64,000 bases of DNA. Source: Prevotellaceae bacterium KH2P17 (GTDB lineage: Bacteria; Bacteroidota; Bacteroidia; Bacteroidales; Bacteroidaceae). Both the position numbers and the translations under genes were made by a program. The DNA lies in contig FZRE01000018.1 in NCBI GenBank assembly GCA_900199655.1, positions 1-64,000 on the forward strand, written 5' to 3'. The notes beneath the pieces are model-generated. The model worked only from the letters and a program-made list of their open reading frames with translations. It searched no databases and was not told where the DNA came from. Below, piece after piece: positions 35,915 to 45,209 of this stretch (position 1 is its first letter; each line of letters starts with the position of its first letter).

Positions 35915-37444
35915 TTAATAGTCTGAATTTTGCTTCAAGGTGGGGTCTTTCGATATCTCCGTATAGGGTATGGGCTGATACTTCCGGGCCGGAGTCCACG
36001 AGTTGGTGCGGTACTCCTGCCGTGGACCGAGTACGCTCGCGGCCTTGTCGGTACGCACTAAATCCCAGTAACGCTTGCCCTCGCCGAGGAATTCCAGATG
36101 CCTCTCGTTGATTACATCGTCCGCGGTGACGGTTGCCAAAGGCTCTATGCCGGCACGCTGACGTACTTGGTTCACGTAGTCCCTGGCCGTGGCATTGCTG
36201 CCGCCGGTCTGCAGGAGCAGCTCTGCTGCATTGAGCAGCGTCTCTGCATAGCGGTAAATGCGCAGGTTGTTGTTGTAGTTCAGCTGCTTGTCACCCGTAG
36301 CCCGCTCCACGTTCTTGGAGTAGGCAGTGAACTTGCCGCACCAGAAACCGGTGTTCTGATAGCGCGGTTTGAAGTTCGGATTGGCATCGGTGTAGCTGCG
36401 GATGTCGAGCACCGAGGCATCGCGACGGCTGTCCCCGTCCTCGAACATGTTGTAAGCCGACTCGCGGACAGGGCAGAATCCCCAGCCGTCATCTATGCCC
36501 AGCTCGGGTATTCCGCCCGGAACGGAGGCCAAACGGGGCAGCACCGTGCCGCCGGCAAAGATGGCATCGCCCGTTCCCCAGCCGCGACTTGTCTTGTAAT
36601 CAGAGTAGTTTACCTCGAAGATACTTTCCTCGCACCACTCTCCCGCGGCTGTAAACAGGTCGGCATAGCTGCCGTGCAGGCCGAACGACCCGCTGTTGAT
36701 AATCTCCTGCATGTAGCCCAGTGCTTTCTGGTAACGTGTCTGGTCTTTCTGGTACATCACCATTTCAGTAAAGAGCATGTAGGCCGTTGGCTGTGTTACT
36801 CGTCCCAGATTGTTGTCGTCCCAGCGGGTGGGCAGCACCTTCATGTTGATGACTTCTTCCAAGTCCAGGATAACTTTCTCGTACACCTCGTCGGCAGTCA
36901 GCTGTGGTGCCGTGAACGGTTCGGAAAGGTTCTCGAAGTAGAAGGGGATGTTGCCCCAGAACTTCCACAACATATTATAATAGTAGGCGCGCAGCGTGCG
37001 GGCTTCGGCCGTCCACAGCTTGAATGTGTTTTCGGACAGTGCAGCCTTATGTTCGTCGGCATACTTCAACAGGTCGTTGGAGCGTTTGATGCCCGAGTAC
37101 ATGTTACTCCACATGCCGCTCATGCAGTTGTTGGGCTGAGCTTCGTAGTTGGCCATCAGATGCCAGAACTGATTATCGGTCGCACTCTGTCCTCCAACGA
37201 GAATGTCGTCGGCCATGATGTCGCTCATCACGTTCTGCGGATTGTACTGTATGCCGTTCCAGTCGTTCCACTGCAGCGGGCTGTAGGCTGCTATGAGCGA
37301 CTGGCTGATGTGTGTGGAGTCCGTATAGTAGGTCTCCACGAAATCCTGGGTATGAGACTTCACTTCCAGGAAGCTGTCTCCGCAGCCGGTCAGTACAGCC
37401 AATCCTGCCAGCATGCCTGTCTTGATGATATGGTTGGTTTTCAT
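35915..37444 (-). CDS. SusD/RagB-family lipoprotein of the beta-glucan locus
   Basis: A 509-residue SusD-like lipoprotein (LAVLTGCGDSF). Family features include the N-terminal SLIAAYSPLQWNDWNGIQYN, the LRAYYYNMLWKFWGNIPFYF segment and the C-terminal INERHLEFLGEGKRYWDLVR motif. It lies between SusC (54 nt upstream) and the SGBP (23 nt downstream) in one operon. With SusC it should bind and import the oligosaccharides made by the GH16 enzyme. Confidence 0.95.
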   Translation of the reverse strand: MKTNHIIKTGMLAGLAVLTGCGDSFLEVKSHTQDFVETYYTDSTHISQSLIAAYSPLQWNDWNGIQYNPQNVMSDIMADDILVGGQSATDNQFWHLMANYEAQPNNCMSGMWSNMYSGIKRSNDLLKYADEHKAALSENTFKLWTAEARTLRAYYYNMLWKFWGNIPFYFENLSEPFTAPQLTADEVYEKVILDLEEVINMKVLPTRWDDNNLGRVTQPTAYMLFTEMVMYQKDQTRYQKALGYMQEIINSGSFGLHGSYADLFTAAGEWCEESIFEVNYSDYKTSRGWGTGDAIFAGGTVLPRLASVPGGIPELGIDDGWGFCPVRESAYNMFEDGDSRRDASVLDIRSYTDANPNFKPRYQNTGFWCGKFTAYSKNVERATGDKQLNYNNNLRIYRYAETLLNAAELLLQTGGSNATARDYVNQVRQRAGIEPLATVTADDVINERHLEFLGEGKRYWDLVRTDKAASVLGPRQEYRTNSWTPARKYQPIPYTEISKDPTLKQNSDY

Positions 37445-37498
37445 GTCTTTTTCTGTTTAAAGAGTTGAAGATTGATGCTTTTCTCCGTTGCCTGTGGT

Positions 37499-40400
37499 CT
37501 AAAAGCTGATGTTGCAGCCCACGGTCCATGTGCGGGCTTGTGGATAGATGCCATAGTCAACGCCGAGCGAGGTACCGTTGTTGCCGGTAGGTATTTCGGG
37601 GTCGAAGCCTGCATACTTGGTAAACGTGAGCAGATTCTCCGCTGCCACGAACACGCGCAGGCGCTGTAGGCGAACCTTCTGCGTCAGAGTACGCGGCAGG
37701 GTGTAGCCCAGCTGGATGTTCTTCAGGCGCAGGTAGCTGCCGTCGGTCAGGTAAAGGTCGGACGAGCGCCAGTTGTTCGACGTGTCGCCAATGCGGAAGA
37801 TGGGATACTTGTTGGATGTTCCCTCACCCGTCCAGCGGCCCAGCATCCAGGTTGGCAGGTTGATGAAGTCGATGTCGGTACGGCGGGTGGCGTCAAAGAT
37901 GTCGTTGCCTGCCACGCCCTGCAGCATCAAGCTGAAGTCGAATCCCTTCCAGTCGGCCGTGAAGTTGAGGCCGAACGTCCAGTCGGGCATGCCCTTGCCA
38001 ATCTTGGTCTGGTCGTCGTCGTTGAGTACGCCGTCGCCGTTCACGTCCACGAAGCGTACGTCGCCCGGCCTTGCGTTGGGCATCAGCAGCTCGCCGTCCT
38101 TGTTCACGTAGGCAGCTACCTCGGCCTCGTTCTGGAACACGCCATTAGTTTTGAAACCGTAGAAGAAGGGGAACGGCAGCCCGTTCTCTGCCCGCGTAAT
38201 GGTTCCTACGATATTGAAGTTGTCCAGATTGGCCATACCCGTCTCGTTGCCATACGTCACGAGCTTGTTCTTCAGATAAGCTGCGTTGCCGCTGACGCGG
38301 AAATGCGCGTCGGCAATGTGCCACTTATAGCTCATCTCCAGCTCGATACCCGAGTTCTCCATCACGCCCACATTGCCCATTGGCTTGGTTTCGCCAACGT
38401 AGTCGGGTATGTTCATAGCCATCAGCATACCGTTGGTTTTCTTGTAATAGTAGTCGGCTGTAAAGGTAAGGGCGTTGTTTAGGAAGCCGAGGTCAAGCCC
38501 CAAGTCGGTCTGCACGCTCTCCTCCCACTTCAGGTCGGGGTTAGGCAGTCCCGAGGCCTTACTGCCCGTTTGCGAGTGGTCGTCGCGGCCCAGAATGTAG
38601 TTATTATTGTTGCCCGTGGCAGCCAGCACGGTGTAGCGGAAGTTTCCGATGTTCTCGTTACCGTTCTTACCCCAGCTGAAACGCAGCTTGCCATTGGAGA
38701 GCCAGCTGCGCTGAGCCTCCATGAAGCGCTCGTTGATAAAGTTCCAGCCCAGCGAGAACGACGGGAAGGTGGCGTAGTGGTTGTTACTGCCGAAGCGCGA
38801 ACTGCCGTCTCTGCGTACGGTAGCCTCGGCCATGTAGCGCTCGTCGTAGTTGTAGCTTACGCGGCCGAAGAGCGACGAGAGCCTGGCTTCGTCGTTGGGC
38901 GCGCCGCTCACGTACTGCTTGCCGTCGGCCGACTGGCCTGTGGCGGCGTCGATGTAGGGGCGGGCCAGGTTGATGATGTCATCGCGGCTGCCGCTCAGAT
39001 AGGCGCCGCTGCTCTCCTTGGCACTCTGTCCCAGCACCACGTTTACATGGTGCAGGCCGAACTGGCGGTCAAAGGTGAGCGTGTTCTCTACCTGCCATAC
39101 GGTGCCCCGACTCGATGAAGAGCTGGCGTTGGTCTTGTCGGAACTGTAACCGGCGCGTATATAATAAATAGGTGTATAGCCGTCGGAACCCCAGAAACTC
39201 TGGTCGGCACCGTACGAGAAGCGGTAGGTCAGTCCTTCCCACAGCTGCAGGGCGGCACTGAAGTTGGCCACGAACTTGTGGCTCCAGTTCTTGGTTGGGG
39301 GCAGCGCCAGTATGGCCAGCGGGTTGCCCATCTCGTTGTAATCGCTGCCGGGGTTGGTGTACACCTCGTGATGTCCTTTCGCGTCAACCCGCCCGGTGTA
39401 GAAAGGAACGTAGAGATTGTACTGCCTCTGGTTGGCCAGTACGTGCGCATCGGCCGCCTCACCACCAATAGTAGGCGTGAGGATGGGCGAAAGCGTGAGG
39501 GCCGAACCCAGTACCGAGCCCCAGCCGGAGTTGGTGTCGATGCCGGTGGAGTGGATACGCGCGTACGAGAGGTTGGCCGTAAGGTCCAGCTTGTTGAGCC
39601 AGCTGCGCTCCTTGGTGGCGTCGAACACGTTGTACTTCGTGTTGCTGCGCAGGGTCAGGCGGTCGTAGTTAGAGCGGCCGTAGTTGCCGCCCACGATGCC
39701 CTCCTGCTTGTAGTAGCCCATGGAGAGGTAGTAGTTTATCTTCTCGCTGGCGCCGCTCAGGTTCAGCTCGTGGTTCATCACGGGCGCGTTGTCGTTAAAC
39801 ACCTCGTCCTGCCAGTCGGTGCCCTTGCCTATGCGGTTGCCGTAAACATCGGTCAGCTGATAGGGGTCAGCGTACTTGGGAGCACGCCCGGCGTTCACCA
39901 GTCCCTCGTTTATCATCACGGCGTAGTTGGTGGCATCCAGCACGTCGCGGTGCTTCCACGGGTTCTGCCAGCCGTAGGAAAAGTTGTAGTTCACCTGTAC
40001 CTTGCCCATCTTGCCGCCCTTGGTGGTTACCAGCACCACGCCGTTGGCAGCGCGCGCACCGTAGATGGCGCCCGATGCAGCATCCTTCAGCACCTCCAGG
40101 CTCTCGATGTCGCTGGGGTTCAGGTAGTCGATGCCGCCCTCAATGGGCATGCCGTCGACAATGTAGATAGGGTCGGAATTGTTGATGGTACCGATACCGC
40201 GCACGCGGATTTGCGACCCCGAGCCCGGCTGGCCCGAGCTGGTGGTAACGGTAACGCCCGAGGCCAGGCCCTTCAGGGCGTTGTCCATGCGCAGCGGAGC
40301 CGTAGAGGCCAGGTCGTCGCTGTTTACCTTGGCGATGGATGCCGTTACCACGCTCTTCTTCTGCACGCCGTAACCCACCACCACGACCTCGTCGAGCGAC

Positions 40401-40690
40401 TCCTGGCTGTCCTTGAGCACGATGCGCAGGTTGTCGCTTGCAGGCACCCGCTGCGTGTCATATCCTATGTAGGAGATAACCAGCGTGGAGCCCGGTGCTA
40501 CCGAGACGCTGAACCTACCGTCTATATCAGTGACGGAACCCTGTGCAGTTCCCTCCTGAACAACGGAAGCTCCAATGATTGGCTCACCCTGGCTGTCGAC
40601 TACGATGCCCGTATAAGTCTTGTTCTGGGCAAACGTCAACGCCGAAACCAATAGCGCCGCAAACAGTAATAGTAATCTGAAATGTTTCAT
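37499..40690 (-). CDS. SusC/RagA-family TonB-dependent transporter of the beta-glucan locus
   Basis: A 1063-residue SusC-like transporter with signal peptide (LLLLFAALLVSALTFAQ), carboxypeptidase-regulatory-like domain (YTGIVVDSQGEPIIGASVVQ), plug containing the classic VVVGYGVQKKSVVTASIAKV and EVLKDAASGAIYGARAANGV, and barrel ending in WTVGCNISF. No STN domain is present, consistent with control by the DUF6377 regulator in place of an ECF sigma system. It is the first gene of the susC-susD-SGBP-GH16 operon. Confidence 0.97.
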   Translation of the reverse strand: MKHFRLLLLFAALLVSALTFAQNKTYTGIVVDSQGEPIIGASVVQEGTAQGSVTDIDGRFSVSVAPGSTLVISYIGYDTQRVPASDNLRIVLKDSQESLDEVVVVGYGVQKKSVVTASIAKVNSDDLASTAPLRMDNALKGLASGVTVTTSSGQPGSGSQIRVRGIGTINNSDPIYIVDGMPIEGGIDYLNPSDIESLEVLKDAASGAIYGARAANGVVLVTTKGGKMGKVQVNYNFSYGWQNPWKHRDVLDATNYAVMINEGLVNAGRAPKYADPYQLTDVYGNRIGKGTDWQDEVFNDNAPVMNHELNLSGASEKINYYLSMGYYKQEGIVGGNYGRSNYDRLTLRSNTKYNVFDATKERSWLNKLDLTANLSYARIHSTGIDTNSGWGSVLGSALTLSPILTPTIGGEAADAHVLANQRQYNLYVPFYTGRVDAKGHHEVYTNPGSDYNEMGNPLAILALPPTKNWSHKFVANFSAALQLWEGLTYRFSYGADQSFWGSDGYTPIYYIRAGYSSDKTNASSSSSRGTVWQVENTLTFDRQFGLHHVNVVLGQSAKESSGAYLSGSRDDIINLARPYIDAATGQSADGKQYVSGAPNDEARLSSLFGRVSYNYDERYMAEATVRRDGSSRFGSNNHYATFPSFSLGWNFINERFMEAQRSWLSNGKLRFSWGKNGNENIGNFRYTVLAATGNNNNYILGRDDHSQTGSKASGLPNPDLKWEESVQTDLGLDLGFLNNALTFTADYYYKKTNGMLMAMNIPDYVGETKPMGNVGVMENSGIELEMSYKWHIADAHFRVSGNAAYLKNKLVTYGNETGMANLDNFNIVGTITRAENGLPFPFFYGFKTNGVFQNEAEVAAYVNKDGELLMPNARPGDVRFVDVNGDGVLNDDDQTKIGKGMPDWTFGLNFTADWKGFDFSLMLQGVAGNDIFDATRRTDIDFINLPTWMLGRWTGEGTSNKYPIFRIGDTSNNWRSSDLYLTDGSYLRLKNIQLGYTLPRTLTQKVRLQRLRVFVAAENLLTFTKYAGFDPEIPTGNNGTSLGVDYGIYPQARTWTVGCNISF

Positions 40691-40743
40691 GTTACAAGCC
40701 TTTGATTAACAGTTGTAGGTTTAGTTAGTTGTCATTAACACTG

Positions 40744-40751
40744 CAAATATA
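40744..40751 (-). promoter_or_regulatory. -7 box of the beta-glucan locus
   Basis: TATATTTG on the minus strand, 53 nt before the susC ATG. No good TTG lies at -33, which fits a promoter that depends on an activator such as the DUF6377 protein. Confidence 0.55.
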
Positions 40752-40971
40752 AATCAAAAAAGGCTGAATGGTTTCGCACAAAGAATGGAAAGTGGACGAT
40801 ACAGCCGGCTGTTGAAACATAAAAACATGATAATCAACACGTTCCGTTCTGCCCAGTATAAACTAAAAGTGGACGGTATGTAGACGTAACAACACCCCTC
40901 CGGGCTCTTTTACGCACCCTTTCAGGCGGCCTGCCGGTATGCCGCAGCCGCAGCTTATGCCTGCAACAAAC

Positions 40972-41024
40972 CTGCGGGAGGGTGAAGAACGGCCTGCCGT
41001 TAAGCCGTCTTCACCCTCCCGCAG
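40972..41024 (-). terminator. Long hairpin downstream of DUF4377-like gene
   Basis: ctgcgggagggtgaagaa and cggc (40972-40993) pair with gccgtcttcaccctcccgcag (41004-41024), about 20 bp with one bulge. It lies 31 bp beyond the stop of the DUF4377-like gene on the minus strand; the following T-run is weak. The rest of the 364-bp gap holds only the susC promoter. Confidence 0.6.
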
Positions 41025-41054
41025 CACCATGCCAGCCGTGCCCGGTGCGTGCAG

Positions 41055-41717
41055 TTACTGCCCGGGCATGGGCCCCACGCGGGTAGCAGAGAGCACTTCG
41101 ACCAGGCGGAACTTGTCGGTATGGTTGTTCACATAGTTCGTGGGCTTGGCCTGCGGGTACACTTTAACCTTTACCCGGTACTGCCACAGCGCGTCGGGAT
41201 TGTTGGGTCTGAAGCCTATGATTTCGCCCCGGCACAGGGTGAACTCCTCGCCCGTAGCTTCGTTTCGGGCCTTGTAGTAAAGGCCGTCTTGGTCAACGGC
41301 GTCCTCAAGGAGCAGCGTTTCCTCGTGCGCTTGGCTCTCGTCGATGCCCACATGGCGCTTGCTGATGACTTTGAGCAGCTCGTATTCGTAGGCCGGACCG
41401 TCGCCCGCCACGTAATCCCACTTGTTTGGCGTGGCATGAATGCGGATGGTGTAGGCATTGCCTTCCTCGAACGTGAAGCCTTTAATTTCCGTTGTGCCGA
41501 ACGTGTAGGTTTCTCCCTTGTCGTTGGTGCCGTAAAAACAGGTTACCAGATAGTTCCGCGGACCCATCACAACGCCCGTGAAGCCCAGTTCGGGCTGCAC
41601 CTCCAGCGTTGTGGTATAGGGCTTGCCGACGTAGCCGTCCCAATCGTCACTGCACGCGGTGGCGGCCGTCAGGAGCGTGCAGGCCAGTAAGATGCGAAGG
41701 CAGAAGTTCCGTTTCAT
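41055..41717 (-). CDS. Lipoprotein with two DUF4377-like repeats
   Basis: A 220-residue lipoprotein (LLTAATAC, Cys22). Two similar halves are visible: residues about 45-130 (TEIKGFTFEEGNAYTIRIHA, then YELLKVISKRHVGI) and about 130-215 (GEIIGFRPNNPDALWQYRVK, then FRLVEVLSATRVGP). The 'I.GF..e.g..Y...V' pattern followed by 'y.L..v.s' resembles the DUF4377 domain, normally single. The function is unknown. It has no operon partner: the beta-glucan susC starts 365 bp downstream under its own promoter, and a flavoprotein gene is divergent upstream. Confidence 0.65.
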   Translation of the reverse strand: MKRNFCLRILLACTLLTAATACSDDWDGYVGKPYTTTLEVQPELGFTGVVMGPRNYLVTCFYGTNDKGETYTFGTTEIKGFTFEEGNAYTIRIHATPNKWDYVAGDGPAYEYELLKVISKRHVGIDESQAHEETLLLEDAVDQDGLYYKARNEATGEEFTLCRGEIIGFRPNNPDALWQYRVKVKVYPQAKPTNYVNNHTDKFRLVEVLSATRVGPMPGQ

Positions 41718-41943
41718 TTTCTTTCGGGTTAAAAGTTGATGTCCTATTCCTTATTATATATGTTGTAACTCCGGCCGGCCGCAAACCTTGCAGCAGTTTT
41801 TGTTAAATCTGCTTCTTTTTCTTTTGCTGCGCCACGCAGCCGCTACAATGCCGTGCTTCGATAGTGCCGGCCGGCTTGCAAGCCCTTTTTCCGGTATGAA
41901 AATGCAGCGCACAGGATGCCCGGAGACATGCTTCGGGAACTTT

Positions 41944-41999
41944 CGACAAGTGTCGAACGATGGTGTGACAAGTGTCGAATTCATGTGCGACACTTGTCG
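41944..41999. repeat. Triplet palindrome array D1 (CGACAnnTGTCG, 22-bp step)
   Basis: Units start at 41944, 41966 and 41988. The array lies in a 440-bp divergent gap (41718-42157) that otherwise contains only a GC-rich hairpin near 42030 and the flavoprotein promoter. An inverted, nearly identical copy is at 60814. Confidence 0.93.
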
Positions 42000-42138
42000 A
42001 AAGTTCCTGAACGATACCTTCGGGGCGACCGCCTGCGGCAGGCGGGAACGCGGCAGGCGGCCCGGCAGACCGCTGAACCTGCGGCCGACAGCGGAAAAAA
42101 ATAACGTGCCGTACAGCAGGAATTCTGAATTTAATCGC

Positions 42139-42146
42139 TATCTTTG
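42139..42146 (+). promoter_or_regulatory. -7 box of flavoprotein gene
   Basis: TATCTTTG with 11 nt to the ATG, leaving a leader of only a few nt. No TTG is seen at -33. Confidence 0.55.
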
Positions 42147-42157
42147 CCGCCGACACA

Positions 42158-43438
42158 ATGGAAAAGACCATCGACATAGCCGTAGTGGGCGGGGGGGCAG
42201 CCGGTTTCATGGCCGCCGTTACAGCCCGGCAGCAGCTGCCCGGAGCGCGTGTAGTCATTCTGGAGCGCGCCCGCAAGGTGCTGGCCAAGGTGCTGATATC
42301 GGGCGGCGGGCGCTGCAACCTTACCAATTCGTTTGCCTCTGTGAGTGACTTGAGGCAGGTGTATCCGCGCGGCCACAAGCTCATGAAGCGCCTCTTCAAC
42401 ACCTTCGGGCCTGCAGAAGCCCGGCAGTGGTTCGAGAGTCGCGGCGTTCCCTTGGTGGTGCAGGCCGACGAGTGCGTGTTTCCGCAGTCGCAGGATTCGC
42501 ACTCCGTTACCCGTTGCCTTACCGACGAGGCGCGCCGACTGGGCGTTGAGGTGCGCACGGAGCACACGCTCACGGCCGTGCGGCGGCTGGACGACGGCCG
42601 CCTGCAGCTGCTTTTCAACGAGCAGGAGCCGCTCTGCTGCCGCCGCGCCGCCATCACTACGGGCGGCTCTCCCACCCTGCGTGGCCTGCAACACCTCATG
42701 GACATGGGGCACGCCATCGAGCTGCCGGTGCCCTCGCTCTTTACGTTCACCATCGAAGACACGGCCCTGCGCAGCCTCATGGGTACGGTGGCAGAACGCG
42801 CCTCGGTAGCCATACCGGGCACCAGGCTGCGTGCCGAGGGCGAACTGCTCATCACTCACTGGGGCATGAGCGGGCCGGCAATCCTGAAACTCTCGTCGCA
42901 TGCCGCCCGCATCATCAGCGAGCGGCAGTACCGTTTCCCGCTTTCGGTCAACTGGCTGCACCAGTCCAACGCCGCCGTGGTGGAGGAGCAGCTGCGTGCC
43001 ATCGCTGCTGCCAACGCCCGGAAGCAACTTTCCTCGGCCCGTCTGCAGGCCCTTCCCACCCGTCTGTGGCTCCATCTGCTCACGCGGGCCGGCCTTCCGG
43101 CCGAACGGAAATGGGCCGAAATGGGCTCCAGGGGCTTCAACCGGCTCGTTGAAACGCTCACCAACGACGTCTATCAAGTGAGTGGCAAGAGCGCCTTCCG
43201 CGACGAGTTCGTTACCTGCGGGGGCGTAAGTCTGCGCAGCATCAACCCCAACACGCTCGAGAGCAGGCACTGCGAGGGGCTCTTCTTCGCCGGAGAGGTG
43301 CTCGACATCGACGCCATCACCGGCGGCTTCAACCTCCAGGCAGCGTGGACAACGGGCTACGTGGCAGGCCTCAACATGGCTGCCGGAGCGCGCAGTGAGG
43401 CCGAAGAGAACCGTCATCGGCCACCAACCGCGCCGTAA
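42158..43438 (+). CDS. HI0933/BaiN-like NAD(P)/FAD-dependent flavoprotein
   Basis: A 426-residue flavoprotein of the HI0933 family. The dinucleotide-binding motif is DIAVVGGGAAGFMAA at the N-terminus, followed by the family signature KVLISGGGRCNLTNS, ITTGGSPTLRG in the middle and the C-terminal FFAGEVLDIDAITGGFNLQA. Members bind FAD and are often annotated as aminoacetone oxidase-like; the true reaction of most is not known. The next gene, a small barrel protein, starts 37 nt downstream and may be co-transcribed. Confidence 0.93.
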   Translation: MEKTIDIAVVGGGAAGFMAAVTARQQLPGARVVILERARKVLAKVLISGGGRCNLTNSFASVSDLRQVYPRGHKLMKRLFNTFGPAEARQWFESRGVPLVVQADECVFPQSQDSHSVTRCLTDEARRLGVEVRTEHTLTAVRRLDDGRLQLLFNEQEPLCCRRAAITTGGSPTLRGLQHLMDMGHAIELPVPSLFTFTIEDTALRSLMGTVAERASVAIPGTRLRAEGELLITHWGMSGPAILKLSSHAARIISERQYRFPLSVNWLHQSNAAVVEEQLRAIAAANARKQLSSARLQALPTRLWLHLLTRAGLPAERKWAEMGSRGFNRLVETLTNDVYQVSGKSAFRDEFVTCGGVSLRSINPNTLESRHCEGLFFAGEVLDIDAITGGFNLQAAWTTGYVAGLNMAAGARSEAEENRHRPPTAP

Positions 43439-43475
43439 AAGCATCGAAACAACCATTTACACCCAATAAAACAAC

Positions 43476-44030
43476 ATGAAAAAATCAGTCTTGGCAGGGT
43501 TGTTCCTGCTCTTGTCAGTCTCTGCGAATGCCGCAGAAGCAGACACCATCCGGGTTAAAACATTCGAGTTCGAACCCTTTATCGGCGCCACGTACGGCCT
43601 TGCAGGCAACACCGGCAGCCACAAATTAGGCCCCTCGTTGGGGCTGGAGGCGCGCTGGAACCTGCGCCGCGTGCCGCTCGACGTGGGCATGCAGCTCTAC
43701 CTCGGCTCTGCATGCAGCCACTACTACGGTACCGATTTGGCCTGCAGAACGTTCTCTTTGATGCCCGTTTGCGACTATAACTTCCGCCGGGGGCATGCGG
43801 TTGCGCCCTTCGTAGGCCTGGGTGTGGGGCTCAATCTGTACGACATGATAAGCGGAGACTATAACGACTACGAGGGAGACAAAACCGCCGGCGTGGGCGT
43901 GATGCCGCGTGTGGGCGTGGAACTCTTCCGCCATTTGCGCCTTGCCCTTAGCGCCCACGTGGGCAAGAAGATATACAGCACCGTGGGACTTACGGTGGGT
44001 TACGCCATCGGTGGCGGCCGGAAGAAATGA
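43476..44030 (+). CDS. Small outer-membrane beta-barrel protein
   Basis: A 184-residue exported protein (signal MKKSVLAGLFLLLSVSANA) composed of alternating strands with aromatic girdle residues, such as FEPFIGATYGLAGN, VAPFVGLGVGLNLY and a last strand LTVGYAIGG. This is the pattern of 8-stranded porin-like barrels. The end lacks a clear terminal Phe. Function unknown. It probably shares the flavoprotein transcript and is followed by a strong terminator. Confidence 0.75.
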   Translation: MKKSVLAGLFLLLSVSANAAEADTIRVKTFEFEPFIGATYGLAGNTGSHKLGPSLGLEARWNLRRVPLDVGMQLYLGSACSHYYGTDLACRTFSLMPVCDYNFRRGHAVAPFVGLGVGLNLYDMISGDYNDYEGDKTAGVGVMPRVGVELFRHLRLALSAHVGKKIYSTVGLTVGYAIGGGRKK

Positions 44031-44058
44031 CGCCAACGGCTTTCTGCACCCCTGCTCC

Positions 44059-44092
44059 AACGGCTTCCCGGTTCGGGAAGCCGTTTTCTTTT
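44059..44092 (+). terminator. Rho-independent terminator
   Basis: aacggcttcccg (44059-44070) and cgggaagccgtt (44074-44085) form a perfect 12-bp stem with a 3-nt loop, followed by ttctttt. Confidence 0.95.
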
Positions 44093-44234
44093 GCCCATCC
44101 TGGCAGCCCCGGGCAGGCGGAAAGCGGCACATTTGTGGCCACTTTCACGGCCGTAAAGCGGTGGCATGCCTTTTGCAGCCTGCTTGACAGCAAAGAGCAA
44201 CAGTTCATTACTTTAAATATAGGAGAACCAAACA

Positions 44235-44558
44235 ATGGCAAAAGCAGAAAAAGGAAAGGTGTTCAGCGCCAACGAAACGATTGATTACGCCGACGGCGGA
44301 GTAGTAAGCAAGGAGCTCATACACACCGATGCCGGCTCGGTAACGCTCTTCTCGTTCGACGCCGGACAGGGTCTGAGCGAGCATTCGGCACCCTTCGACG
44401 CGCTCATCAGCGTCACCGACGGCGAAATGGCGCTCTATGTAGAGGGGCGGAAAAACATCATCAGGGCCGGCGAGAGCTTCATCATACCCAGCGGCGCGCG
44501 CCACTCGGTAAAGGCGGAGAGCCGCTTCAAGATGTTGATAACCATGATTAGGGGATAA
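44235..44558 (+). CDS. Cupin-domain protein
   Basis: A 107-residue single-domain cupin. Residues 35-105 hold the conserved pattern: FDAGQGLSEHSAPFDALISV (with one metal-ligand His), GEMALYVEGRKNIIRAGESF and IIPSGARHSVKAESRFKMLI (second His motif). Such proteins bind a metal or small ligand; the role is not predictable. It starts 66 nt before the flavodoxin gene and in the same direction, which puts it in the oxygen-defence group; an upstream TTG and TACTTTAA form only a weak promoter. Confidence 0.85.
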   Translation: MAKAEKGKVFSANETIDYADGGVVSKELIHTDAGSVTLFSFDAGQGLSEHSAPFDALISVTDGEMALYVEGRKNIIRAGESFIIPSGARHSVKAESRFKMLITMIRG

Positions 44559-44624
44559 TGGCTGCGTGCAGCCAACCGGCTGCCGCATCCATCCAGTATT
44601 GTAAAACGAATAAACAGAAAGAAT

Positions 44625-45113
44625 ATGAAGACATTGGTAGTTTACGGTTCAACAACCGGCACGGCTGAAGACATAGCCAACCGAATAGCACAACAGGCAG
44701 GAGGAGCCGACGTGGTGAGCGCCGCCGACCTCACTGCTGCCGACCTCACCGACCACGACTTGCTCATCCTGGGCTCCTCGACATGGGGCGCCGGCGACCT
44801 GCAGGACGACTGGTTCGACGCTCTCCCCACACTCACGTCGGCCCCGATAGGCGGCAAACGCGTGGCCATCTTCGGCGTAGGAGACTCTGCGGGCTATCCC
44901 GACACCTTCTGCGGCAGCATGAAGGCGCTCTACGATGCAGCCACACAGGCCGGTGCCACGGTGGTGGGAGCGGTTCCGACCAACGGCTACAGCTTCGACG
45001 ACTCGGAGGCCGTGGTCGACGGGAAGTTCGTAGGACTGGCTCTGGACGAGACGAACGAGAGCGACAAGACCGACGAGCGCATCGCCTCCTGGCTCGCTGC
45101 CATCGGGGCGTAG
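44625..45113 (+). CDS. fldA: Flavodoxin
   Basis: A 162-residue short-chain-type flavodoxin. The FMN phosphate loop is GSTTGTAEDIANRI; SSTWGAGDLQDDW carries the Trp that stacks on the flavin, and FGVGDSAGYPDTFCGSM the second flavin loop. It is a one-electron carrier of the cytoplasm. Directly upstream of rubredoxin and a flavo-diiron protein, it is a likely electron donor in the same reductive detoxification chain, or an iron-sparing substitute for ferredoxin. Confidence 0.96.
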   Translation: MKTLVVYGSTTGTAEDIANRIAQQAGGADVVSAADLTAADLTDHDLLILGSSTWGAGDLQDDWFDALPTLTSAPIGGKRVAIFGVGDSAGYPDTFCGSMKALYDAATQAGATVVGAVPTNGYSFDDSEAVVDGKFVGLALDETNESDKTDERIASWLAAIGA

Positions 45114-45209
45114 ATCCTCTTTCGTGGCTTCACTGGACGGTAAGGGGGCCGGCAAGGTTCCTCTCCGCCGCCTGCAACAACAAATAATAACCCTTAAAAC
45201 AACAAGCAA

